In this document: positions 27,877 through 37,281 of the stretch, piece after piece
Numbering within the stretch: the stretch's first letter is position 1
Layout: each line of letters opens with the position of its first letter
Source: Saccharomycopsis phalli
Lineage: Eukaryota > Ascomycota > Saccharomycetes > Ascoideales > Saccharomycopsidaceae
Length of the DNA: 64,000 nt
Assembly (NCBI GenBank): GCA_020342235.1
Contig: CP073219.1
Coordinates: 806,001 to 870,000 of the forward strand
Direction: 5' to 3'
Position numbers and translations under genes: made by a program
Notes under the pieces: model-generated
What the model saw: only the letters and a program-made list of their open reading frames with translations
Told to the model about the DNA's origin: nothing
The model's database searches: none

Positions 27877-30545
27877 GTATTTGTCGAGATGATATACTCA
27901 GCATGGCCGTTGAGGTCCATTGAAAATATACATGCCACGATCCAATTCCATTCAACGACTGTGTAGTGCTTTTTTTGCTTTTCGCAAGCGGTTGTAAATT
28001 TTTCAATCAATTTCAAGTTATCTGGATCCTTGTCCTTTGTGGTAATTAAGTAATAATTTTTCTTATCCTTAGACTCAAGGGACTTGATGGACAGGATGCT
28101 CTTGATCAATTTAACTTTAGAACCAGTTCCATGCGCCGACAAGATTTTGTTCAAAACCAAGGGGCCTCCTGGCACGTAGCTTGAAATATTAAAGACGATA
28201 TCTTTGAATAAATAATCTTCATTGAGGTTTCTGGCAAGAGATTTTTCCAACAATGTTTGAATGGGCACTTCTTTTGATTTCAAATCGTACATTTTCACAT
28301 CAAAATTATTTGGCGTAACAGGCAATCCCTTGTCAAGTTGCTTGACAACATCATCTATAAATTTGGGCTTCAAAACGTGACTAGGACCAACTGCTAGTGC
28401 ACTGAGAAACTTTTCCGTTCTCATAACTCGTGGTGCCACAATGACATTTGCTTTGAGTGGATCCTTTTCAAATTTGATTCCAATTTGTTCAAGCAAGTTG
28501 GCATCAGATCTACTAATGTCGTCACACCCAGTGGCTATAATATGCATATTGAACAATTCCAGTTGGTCCTTTTGTTTTAGTCGCTTTGCGGTTGGCTCTG
28601 CCTCTTTAAGTTTCCGCTTAATATCGCCATTCTCCTCTTTTGCAGGGCGTTTCTTTTCTTTAATTAACGACTCCTTTTCAATTTCGCTGGGCAATTTGGG
28701 TATTTCCTTGTATTTCTTTTGCTTTTGGAAAGTGTTCAAGTCTTGCATGTCTGAATGCAATTTCTCTGCGGCCTTTAATGCTGCCTTTCTTCCTCTATGA
28801 CTGGAAACTTCCTTGTTGCTCTGCGTATCATGGGTCGCGATTTCTTTGTCATTTTTTGTATTGCTGGTGTTTAATTTGTCTTTTGTCTTTTTCTTTGTGT
28901 TGATTGTACTTGACAGCTTGGCTGGATCGCTCATTTCCTTGACTGGATCGCTCATTTCCTTAACTGAGACCAGCTTTTCTTTTGTGGTAGCCGCCTTGTC
29001 CTCAAGAGGGGTCTTTTCTTTGGCAATATTTTCTTTGGCGATATTTTCTTTGGCAATATTTTCTTTGGCAATATTTTCTTTGGCAATATCCATATCATTG
29101 GAAATATCCATCTCATTGATTGTATCCAACTTTTCTTTGCCATTGACCTGCAATTCCATCTTGTCCAATTCCAGCTTCGCTGGATCTTGCTGCTGGTCCA
29201 CCTGCTTCGTATCTGACAACTGGCCAATAGTTGAACCAGTTGGACATTCATTCAAATAAAACTTTTGCACGGATTGCGTATCAAACCGTATATTTCCAAC
29301 TAGCTGTTCACGTTGGGTATACTTCCGAACCACATGATAATCATGATAAGGTAGGAACTTCCACTGCTTGTAACACTCCTCGGCCCAAATGTGGCTGGTT
29401 ATTTTCACGCCATCCCAGGAGGTTGCTGCCTGATATTTTGCGCCTTCTGGCCGACAGCAGATCAAGTAATCGACTTTAGGGCTCAAACTCTTTGAGAATT
29501 TACCTCCAAGAGACACAATTAGCTTCTCCAAGAACAGTCTTCCGTCGCCAGTGTAGTTGGTGGCACTGAAGGTCAAATTAGAAAACTCAGTCAAGCCCAC
29601 TTTACTAATTGGATAATGTAGCAAGTTATCCAATGGATCAGCGACTTGCTGCTTGGCGAGAATGGAAAAGAACCAAGACAAGTTTCCCACCGAATAGCCG
29701 CTGATCGACGCCTCGATGTAATCTTCGCCGGCTCTGTAATTTCCAACATAGCAATTTCCCGTTTCCTGTCCGTTGGTATGTTCAACCACCGATCCTCCTT
29801 GGCTGGTAACAAGCTCCTCTAGCATTAGTCTTAGCCGCTCGCTGACTAGCAAGTCTTCTGAGAAGTAAAACCGGTGCTTTGCTAGCAAGGACCCAGTCTT
29901 TTGGTCTGGGGTATCCATTAGCGCATCTGGTTTACCTGCACTGGTGACGCGATACGGAGCAACCGGTATGTGGCTTCTCAGCCGTATACAGTCCTCTATC
30001 CATTGGGGCGTGACACATTGGATTTTCTTCTCGGGGATGGAATTGGCTAAGATCCACGCGTCGTTTGAAATGGAGGTGGTGATCACATGGGTAGTGAACT
30101 TGGTGACTACATCTTGATACTGGCCACCAAACGCCAACACCGCTTGGATGAGCAACTCCTTATCGCCACTGGGGACGTCGGCTATGGTGATGAAGACGTC
30201 TCTGAGAAACATGGCGCTGTCTGGGTTGTAGGGTCTGATACTGACGAGTCTCTTTAAAGAGAGCGACGTGAGGATCCATTCTGGTGTTACCACAGGTATC
30301 ATATTACCGATTGCAAACTCGTAGCCTTGGAATTCGACTGTTTCTGCTACTATGTGGCTGACGTTGAACAATATTTCATCAGGCACTTGCTCACGCGTAG
30401 TGGTGATTGAAACCGAGGTAGCGCCATTGGAAAGCAACAATTCTTTGAAGGACGGGCATTTGTTGCTGCTGATATCCAGCGATTCAGCATGGCTTTGCAC
30501 CACCAAGAAGCTGAAAAATTTGAATCGCTCCTTTGTATCTTTCAT
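27873..30545 (-). CDS. RTT107: BRCT-repeat DNA-damage scaffold Rtt107
   Basis: Scaffold that binds phosphorylated H2A and the Slx4, Smc5/6 and Rtt101 complexes to promote replication-fork recovery. The 890-residue protein has an N-terminal series of BRCT-like repeats (residues ~1-430, with WILTSLSLKRLVSIRPY and PQWIEDCIRLRSHIPVAPY). A long Lys/Glu/Asp-rich linker follows, including five tandem AKENI units around residues 488-512, then a C-terminal BRCT pair (~650-890, ending in EWNWIVACIFSMDLNGHAEY). Length is somewhat below S. cerevisiae Rtt107 (1,070), as expected for a variable linker. The ATG at 30545 is chosen; the 20 codons upstream lack an ATG. Its stop codon overlaps that of the convergent RGD2-like gene. 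Confidence 0.85.
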   Translation of the reverse strand: MKDTKERFKFFSFLVVQSHAESLDISSNKCPSFKELLLSNGATSVSITTTREQVPDEILFNVSHIVAETVEFQGYEFAIGNMIPVVTPEWILTSLSLKRLVSIRPYNPDSAMFLRDVFITIADVPSGDKELLIQAVLAFGGQYQDVVTKFTTHVITTSISNDAWILANSIPEKKIQCVTPQWIEDCIRLRSHIPVAPYRVTSAGKPDALMDTPDQKTGSLLAKHRFYFSEDLLVSERLRLMLEELVTSQGGSVVEHTNGQETGNCYVGNYRAGEDYIEASISGYSVGNLSWFFSILAKQQVADPLDNLLHYPISKVGLTEFSNLTFSATNYTGDGRLFLEKLIVSLGGKFSKSLSPKVDYLICCRPEGAKYQAATSWDGVKITSHIWAEECYKQWKFLPYHDYHVVRKYTQREQLVGNIRFDTQSVQKFYLNECPTGSTIGQLSDTKQVDQQQDPAKLELDKMELQVNGKEKLDTINEMDISNDMDIAKENIAKENIAKENIAKENIAKEKTPLEDKAATTKEKLVSVKEMSDPVKEMSDPAKLSSTINTKKKTKDKLNTSNTKNDKEIATHDTQSNKEVSSHRGRKAALKAAEKLHSDMQDLNTFQKQKKYKEIPKLPSEIEKESLIKEKKRPAKEENGDIKRKLKEAEPTAKRLKQKDQLELFNMHIIATGCDDISRSDANLLEQIGIKFEKDPLKANVIVAPRVMRTEKFLSALAVGPSHVLKPKFIDDVVKQLDKGLPVTPNNFDVKMYDLKSKEVPIQTLLEKSLARNLNEDYLFKDIVFNISSYVPGGPLVLNKILSAHGTGSKVKLIKSILSIKSLESKDKKNYYLITTKDKDPDNLKLIEKFTTACEKQKKHYTVVEWNWIVACIFSMDLNGHAEYIISTNT

Positions 30546-30765
30546 GGATGGTAAAAACAACCAAAGACGATAATAAATCACCGGAGATGCGCAATGCAAA
30601 GCCACGTGACCAAGAGTGAAGAAGCACTACAAGTTAGAACTGAAACGATAATATTATTACACACATTAACACATTATAAACAGTTAATAAATATTAAGAA
30701 GGAAACCAAAACATGTCAAGTCAAGAAGGGAATTTAGAAATTAAAAGGAAAGGAGGAAGTCAAAC

Positions 30766-31890
30766 TTAGATCAAAGCCAAGACAGCGACAACACCAACAG
30801 CACCGGAAGCAACAGAGGCAATCCAGTTGGCGTTACCAGCCTCCATGAAGGCATTGCCCAACTTGACGGCACCAGCCTTGGAGCTGGAGCTCTGGGCAGT
30901 ACTGGATCCACCGTTCTGAGTGTTGGTGATGGTAGAACCAGAACCAGAACCGGAACCAGACTCAGACTTGGACTTGCTGGACTCGTTAGACTCAGTAGAC
31001 TCGCTAGAGCTGTTGCTGGCAGTGGTAGAGTTGAAGACAGTGGTCAAGGTGCTGTCGGCGCTGTCAGTGGTGGAAGAGTTAGCTCCGTCGGTTTGACTTG
31101 GAGAAAGCTCGGTGGTGGTGTTGGCACCAATACCGGTGGCAGCGACAGCAGTAGCAGCGTCAGAAGCGGAAGCAGCAGCGTCAGAGGCAGAAGAAGCAGC
31201 GTCGGAAGCAGAAGAAGCAGCGTCAGAGGCAGAAGAAGAAGCATCAGAGGCAGAAGAAGCAGCGTTAGAAGCAGAGGCCTCGGAAGCAGAAGCACCAGCA
31301 GAGGTGGCAGACACAGAGGCGGCAGAAGCAGAGCCAGCAGCGTCAGTTGGAGCAGAAGAAGATCCATCGTGGGAAGAAGAACCCTCAGAAGCAGCTGGGG
31401 CAGAAGAAGAACCCTCAGAAGCAGCTGGGGCAGAAGAAGAACCCTCAGAAGCAGCTGGGGCAGAAGAAGAACCCTCAGAAGCAGCTGGAGCTGGAGCTGG
31501 AGCTGGAGCAGAAGAAGCTGGTGGAGCTGGAGCAGAAGCAGCAGCTTGTGAAGCAGCAGAAGCAGCAGCCTGAGAAGCAGCAGAAGCAGCATTTGGGTCA
31601 ATGGCAGAAGCAGCGGCGGCAGCAGCAGCAACGGCATTTGGCAAAGCAATGGCACCTTGGATAGCGGTGTTTTGAGCAATGTTAGATTGGACGGAACCGA
31701 CAACCTCGTTGACGGCAGAGGAAGCAGCGGCAGCAGCAGAAGCAGCGGCAACAGCGTTGTCAACGGTCAAAGTTCTAGTCTGAGAACCAGTGGCAGTTTG
31801 TTCTTCCACGGTGGTGTACACAAAGACAGATTGGCTGACCGAAGCCATCAAAAGTGCGGTAGCAAAAGCAACGTTCTTCAAAGCGTACAT
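30766..31890 (-). CDS. Ala/Ser-rich GPI-anchored cell-surface protein
   Basis: A 374-residue predicted GPI cell-wall protein without a recognised family. It has a signal peptide (ALKNVAFATALLMASVSQS), a short non-repetitive start (VFVYTTVEEQTATGSQTR), then Ala-rich low-complexity sequence. That contains four copies of a ten-residue unit PAASEGSSSA (residues ~130-170) and several SDAASSA units. A Ser/Thr/Asn-rich region with sequons follows. The C-terminus ends with a hydrophobic tail (SVASGAVGVVAVLALI) typical of a GPI signal. The high GC and strong codon bias of the repeat region leave long open frames on the opposite strand, which are judged to be shadows. Function is unknown; a structural wall mannoprotein is likely. 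Confidence 0.82.
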   Translation of the reverse strand: MYALKNVAFATALLMASVSQSVFVYTTVEEQTATGSQTRTLTVDNAVAAASAAAAASSAVNEVVGSVQSNIAQNTAIQGAIALPNAVAAAAAAASAIDPNAASAASQAAASAASQAAASAPAPPASSAPAPAPAPAASEGSSSAPAASEGSSSAPAASEGSSSAPAASEGSSSHDGSSSAPTDAAGSASAASVSATSAGASASEASASNAASSASDASSSASDAASSASDAASSASDAAASASDAATAVAATGIGANTTTELSPSQTDGANSSTTDSADSTLTTVFNSTTASNSSSESTESNESSKSKSESGSGSGSGSTITNTQNGGSSTAQSSSSKAGAVKLGNAFMEAGNANWIASVASGAVGVVAVLALI

Positions 31891-34407
31891 TTCTATTGTT
31901 TAAGTTTAATGAATTGAAACCTGAATAAAAAAAATTTAACGAGGACATTATTCGAATTATATACTCGGGGGCATGTAATTAAAGGGCAGCCTGCATAATT
32001 CACGTTGACCCATTTTTTCCCTGCTAGTGTATGTGGGCGCGAAGCACATGTTTCAACCCACAAAAATGGCGTTCTACAACACCTCGACTAATTCACAGAA
32101 TAACAAACGAGGTGATTCGGCCATAGTGCGGAACAAAGGTAGGCAAGGCAATCATGAGGAACGTTCAGACGGGGGGTCTACCGTGTGGTTTAATGTTATA
32201 TTACATTGTATATTGATTGCTACGGCAAGTTTTTGTTGATTTGTTGTTGTATGAGCACAGGGCGAAATGCAGGTGAGCCCCCCCTGAGCGGCGTGGAATC
32301 ACTCGCTTTTGAAAAATTCTTTTCCCAATTTGGAGATTTGTGGAGGGTTCTAGTTGGAATGACGATTCGACGCTGCGGTGCCCGCATGCGGATGCATGGA
32401 GAAATTCTAGCTCACCCTGTTAGAGAGTTTCATGGAAGTGTGCACCTAACGCAAACTTTAGCAATACTGTATATATACAATTCTGCAACGATCAAATACA
32501 AGTGCCAAGGGACAAGGACTTACTCTTACAATTTGAAGCAGTGTGCTTTTGTTGCTCGTCTCCCCCCCCCCCGGAGAGTGTTCACATAGATTTGCAAATT
32601 TCACAACTTGTCGAACTAACCTGCTTGCCATATGAAACTGAGAGCCCGGGTAAATGATTGCCTAAAACGGACAGGGGCTTGCAAATAGTGGATCAACTCA
32701 CTTGCCACGGTGCATCGTCTTGAGACAGCAGAACTGAAATTGCAAATTCTACGCAATTGTCAGACTGCATTAGTCACTGCCGACGTGCCTCATGTAGTTC
32801 CATAGCTATATAAAATATTACCCGCACGTGATAACTTGGGTATCTGAAATTTCCCCTTGGTCCCAAACGGGAATTTATTTATAGAATAGGAGAAAGAGGT
32901 ACTCAGCTAGCAGTCGCAGACGAACACGGTAAACCTGTCTTGCATGGAACACATTATCTTCAAGCAAACATTGGTCATTTTTACAGCCTGCGCGCGAGTT
33001 GGTGGGGTTGGCCCGTATAGATCGGCCAATTGTTGACAGGCAACCCGATTAATAAAATTTTAAGCTCAGATCATATAAGCGGACGGCCGAGGCTGACATT
33101 GTTTACCTGATTTCTGGGTTTTTGTCCTCTACAAAGTGGTAGCATTTGATCTGGAATTCCCCCGAGAATCCTGTACGGAATACTTAACCCACAGTCATTA
33201 ATTGTACTGTCCCGGTCTTAGCCACGTGAGATTCAAGCCTCATTGAACAATGGTCAGCCGTAATGTTTTGGAATTTGTAATTTTACTGCTCGCGTACGTA
33301 TTAGGCTAGTACTTTCGCGTTTTGTTATGGGAGTGGTTGATTACGCCTAATTGGCCAATCAGTAGATCGAAACGGATGGTCGGTCTTTCCAAAAACGAAA
33401 AGTCCTCAACTAAAGCCATTGTCACAATTTTTTAGAGTCCTGACCATCGAGTATGTATTCACAAATATTTTTTTGTTTGCAGATGGTCCCCGTCTATACT
33501 GACGACACATGGCAATGCTACCTGATTACCACAGTACCAATACCGTCGTCTAGAGTATTCATGATGGCTTGCTATGGTGGCACTAGCATATTAGGTCGAG
33601 AAGTGCGGTAAATCATTATGGCAGATCATTACAGCAGATCAGCGTGTGACCCTATCATACAAACTTGTCGACAATTTCGGCCGAACGATGGAACTCGGAG
33701 AAATTCCATGAGTGATTACGCACCATACTGGGTCACTTATTCAACACAACATCGCCACAAGGGAAAGTGTGACCGCCGCAATCGAAGAGATGTTGCAGTT
33801 GTTTCTTAATACACACAGGATGGCTGTGGATTCCCAATGCTGTGTGACCTGTCTGAGTGACATAAAGAAGATATTATTATCAACAATGCTCCAGCCTGTA
33901 TGAAGTATTACACCATCGGTATGAACATTGTAGACGAGAGACATGAAGAACGTTACGTCATAGCAACCATGGTCCCTTTTTGGTTAAAGGAAAATAGTTG
34001 TGGACAGTGTATATTCTAGATATAGATATACTTTTGATATTTTGATACTAGACCAATACATGGTGCTGAAATAGAAATATAGTTGATTGACCAATCTCCT
34101 TGGCGCATATATTTATGCTTTGAGCAATGCAACTCCATCATCTGTTAGATCATTCACAAGCCATGCATTCTCAGTATATATGGGTCATGTGACGAACACC
34201 GGGATCTACTCTGCTCAAGCAACGGATCAAAATACCATCCGCATGGGTCAATCACAATCTTTTGTTGCACTCATTTGATTTCATTGCTCAAGGCGACTGC
34301 AAATTAAAGCGAATCATGTGATAAAGAAAGGCACGTGATAATCGTGCTAAGCACCAACAATGAGGTGTCGTTGCTGGCTGATTTATTAGTAGAGTTCTAA
34401 ACGGCAT

Positions 34408-34587
34408 TAATATTTTTTTTTTATATTTGGCTATATATTGTGAAGTTCCTGGTATTATGATGTCATATTATCTTGAAAACCACAATGAACAAATATGCAT
34501 TCACTTTGGAAAATCCCAAGACAGTAATGATATTGAAGACAGCCCTGTCAACTCGCAGCCGGAATTAGTTGTGTTGCAGTTGTATTT
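34408..34587 (+). repeat. Interspersed repeat, copy C (diverged)
   Basis: Matches the copies at 12405-12575 and 62852-63014 in order and spacing but with lower identity. Shared blocks include a T-run with ATATTTGGCTATATATTGT, ATTCACTTTGGAAAATC, GTCAACTCGCAG, CCGGAATTA and GCAGTTGTATT. It is the oldest-looking copy. Confidence 0.5.
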
Positions 34588-35067
34588 CTGAATCATGGTA
34601 TTGAGAAGCCTGTGTGGCTTTGTTGAATCGGATATCCAGTTGGTGGTGTCATACAATGTTTTGGTGAATCTCAATAAGCTCGTACTGATTCGGAGTTGGT
34701 AGACATTCTGTTGAGTGAGTTTCTGCTAGATGTTTGATCTATTTACGAGGGGATTGGTATGCCTACGAACTCTAGGAATTAAATGTAATACTGGGAGAAG
34801 TGATTTTACCACTTCTGCATTTCACAACACCTATACCAACTTACTATCTATGAGTCATTGCCTATTTTAAACATTGACTTTATCTTTAGTAACTGCACAT
34901 GTATGAATCATTTCATTCGCAGTTGAGTCACTTGTACGAGTCTGATTATCATGTAATATAAACATGATAATTTTCACATGGATAGTTGACACAATCAACC
35001 CATTTGGTATAGCCATTGGTGCATCCTAGCTCTGGCGAATCACCAGGTAATGGGGCGAATTTTGGTT

Positions 35068-35166
35068 GATGCGAACCAAATACTCTTCTGAATACTGTGG
35101 AATCAGTGACATTGCTCGATGCAAACCAAACACTCTTCTAAATGTTGTGGAATTGGTGCCATTGCT
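35068..35166 (+). repeat. 50-bp imperfect tandem duplication
   Basis: Two copies with a period of 50 bp (35068-35116 and 35118-35166), sharing GAACCAAATACTCTTCTGAA-like and CATTGCT segments. A third partial match (CTCTTCTGGGTACTATG) lies near 35270. Confidence 0.8.
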
Positions 35167-35405
35167 GGGCTCCGTCAGTGATGGTTTACGTAAATTGTAA
35201 CAGACTATGTTGTAACTGAATTACCCACGGAAAAGCCAATGTTCCTTGGCTGAACTATATCATTACAGACGCTCTTCTGGGTACTATGAAATAAAATACG
35301 TGTTATTGGCAGGGCCCTCTGGAAAAAGAATAAAAAGTCAATATACGCACGGAAACTGTTTCAGGTTTGGTGGGATGTGACAGATGGGACGTTACCAAAC
35401 CCTAC

Positions 35406-35477
35406 CTATTAGGCAGGTACTGGTAATGTCTATTAGGCAGGTGCTGGTAATGTCTATTAGGCAGGTGCTGGTAATGT
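35406..35477 (+). repeat. 24-bp tandem repeat, three copies
   Basis: Three near-identical copies of a 24-bp unit containing CTATTAGGCAGGTGCTGGTA. Confidence 0.95.
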
Positions 35478-36197
35478 CTATTACCGGATAGTATAGTTGA
35501 AACAGTCGGGATGGTATAGGATAATCCACAGTAAGAGGCGAGGAATTATGAGCGCAACACGCCATCAATCCAATACAGAGCCGGATATCTAAAAATATAC
35601 ACTACATCGCAGTCTTTAAACCACAACTGTCAGCTAGAGCGAGCGTAGACAGGTGTATCATATCCATGGGATATGCTGGTATATACAGAAATTTCTGAAA
35701 CCGGTTACGACAAGTCCACGGATAGTATGGTTATATTGGCATTTCGCCAAATGGGCAGTGTGTCCATACCGCACTACAGGCTGGTTTCAGATACCGTTTG
35801 GCATGAGGCCCAGACCCAAAGGCAGTGTCACTGACGAAAATAACCTGGGAATGAACAAAAGGGCTCAGATAAAAAGCGCATGGATAAACCACATGCTTAG
35901 AAGATGGCCATGGCATGAATAATCGCCTTGCCATGGAATGAATAAAAGCTTTGCCATGGAATTCGCCGAGAATTCCCTAGATGCCTTTTGGTTTTATGCC
36001 AGGACCAGTGGGCCGACCGAGAACGTACTCTCAAACGGTAATAATGCGCCCAGGAAAAACACGTGCATAAGGCCACAGGCGCATCCATTCCCTCGACCAG
36101 GAGCCTTTTCAAGGCAATTCCCAGTGGTAATGCTGGATATGTTTGAATGTATATTTAAGTGGCCCATATCTCCTTGGATTTGCAATACGGACTAACC

Positions 36198-37136
36198 ATG
36201 AGATTAAGCGTTTCCATCTTATCAAGCGTACTCTTCACCTCCACCTTGGCATTTTCGTTCTCCGACCAGTCGTGGACAACACTCTCGGCCTCGGGATCTC
36301 CTTCAGCTGCCATTACAGACTATAGCTCCAGTTTCGCAATCGCAGTGATGCCAATCACTACGGGAACTTGGACTGCAAAGGCCACCGATGGTGCGGCCCA
36401 ACAAGAAGCACAGTCGATCGCCAATAATGCTCAGCAAACAAGTGCACCAGACGCAGTAAATAAAAATATCCAGTTCAGCACCTTGACTACTAGCAACTTT
36501 ATCGGTGGTGCTAGCTCAGCCACCATGGACTCTGATAGCTCAGCTGCTACAGATTCTGACAGCTCAGCTACCTCAGACTCTGACAGCTCAGCTACCTCAG
36601 ACTCATCATTCGCTTCTGAAACAGATAGCCCTGCTGGCGGGGACTCTAGTAACACCGACTCATTCTCCCTGCTGGACAGCAGCTTCAACGACAAGAGAGA
36701 AGTACGTTTTCAAAAACACGTCACCGTCTTGGAACGCAGAAATGACCAGTCCAACGACGTTGCCGGCCAAAAATCAGGTGCTTTCGACAGCATGATCAAA
36801 CGATCTGACGGATCTTCCTCTGATCCAATCAATACCGTGTCATGTGTCGTTGACGGAACCCTCTCCATGACATTGAAAAACGGCATCTTGGAAGACTCCA
36901 AGGGCAGAATCGGGGCAATTGTCTCCAACAGACAATTCCAGTTCGACGGGCCTCCTCAAGCCGGCACTATTTTCGCCAACGGATGGAGTATCACCCCAGA
37001 GGGATTCTTGGCAATCGGCACCACCGACGTTTTCTACAGATGCTTATCCGGTGGGTTCTACAATTTATACGACCAGAATGTCGCATACCAATGCTCGCCA
37101 ATAAGACTTCTTGCCACCGGCATCAAACAATGCTAA
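36198..37136 (+). CDS. PIR-tail cell-wall protein lacking PIR repeats
   Basis: A 312-residue secreted wall protein. A signal peptide ([18 protein letters not shown]) is followed by a Ser/Thr/Asp-rich region with DSDSSAT-type eight-residue repeats (~110-140). A likely Kex2 site (NDKR, ~165) and further dibasic sites follow. The C-terminal domain begins at [18 protein letters not shown]. Its four cysteines are spaced C-x65-C-x16-C-x12-C, which matches the C-terminal domain of PIR proteins such as Cis3/Pir4. No QIGDGQIQ-like PIR repeat is present, so the usual alkali-labile linkage to beta-1,3-glucan is not predicted; attachment may be through disulphides. The ATG at 36198 is the only sensible start, since the upstream frame has no ATG. 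The end lies 145 bp before BPH1. Confidence 0.85.
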   Translation: MRLSVSILSSVLFTSTLAFSFSDQSWTTLSASGSPSAAITDYSSSFAIAVMPITTGTWTAKATDGAAQQEAQSIANNAQQTSAPDAVNKNIQFSTLTTSNFIGGASSATMDSDSSAATDSDSSATSDSDSSATSDSSFASETDSPAGGDSSNTDSFSLLDSSFNDKREVRFQKHVTVLERRNDQSNDVAGQKSGAFDSMIKRSDGSSSDPINTVSCVVDGTLSMTLKNGILEDSKGRIGAIVSNRQFQFDGPPQAGTIFANGWSITPEGFLAIGTTDVFYRCLSGGFYNLYDQNVAYQCSPIRLLATGIKQC

Positions 37137-37281
37137 CCCTTTTATATTGCTCTATAGAATTAATGTCATTGCTCTTCTCCATGTAAACTCTCTCACGTGT
37201 AGACCCCGGACAAACTACCGGGTAACCGCCATCTGGTATGGTGATGGAGCTGAGCTATGTGTGTGGCTCACAGGGCTGAAC

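Larger units (their letters stand above)
31891..36197. other. 4.3-kb stretch without a convincing gene
   Basis: The longest gap in the window. No ATG-initiated frame looks like a real protein. It holds the GPI gene's promoter (31891-32000), several CACGTGA E-boxes (32826, 33222, 34331), a possible decayed coding remnant (33600-33903), a diverged interspersed-repeat copy (34408-34587), a 50-bp duplication (35068-35166), a 24-bp array (35406-35477) and the PIR-tail gene's promoter. A centromere, a decayed gene set or an unrecognised ncRNA locus are all possible; nothing seen decides between them. Confidence 0.4.

Noticed and set aside
31112-31573. 153-codon Ala/Glu-rich forward frame
   Set aside because: It is the reverse complement of the low-complexity GPI gene; composition alone keeps it open.
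32521-32589. Small frame ending in a C-run (32206-32589) as a gene
   Set aside because: 127 codons with no motif, low-complexity end and no promoter or codon-bias support.
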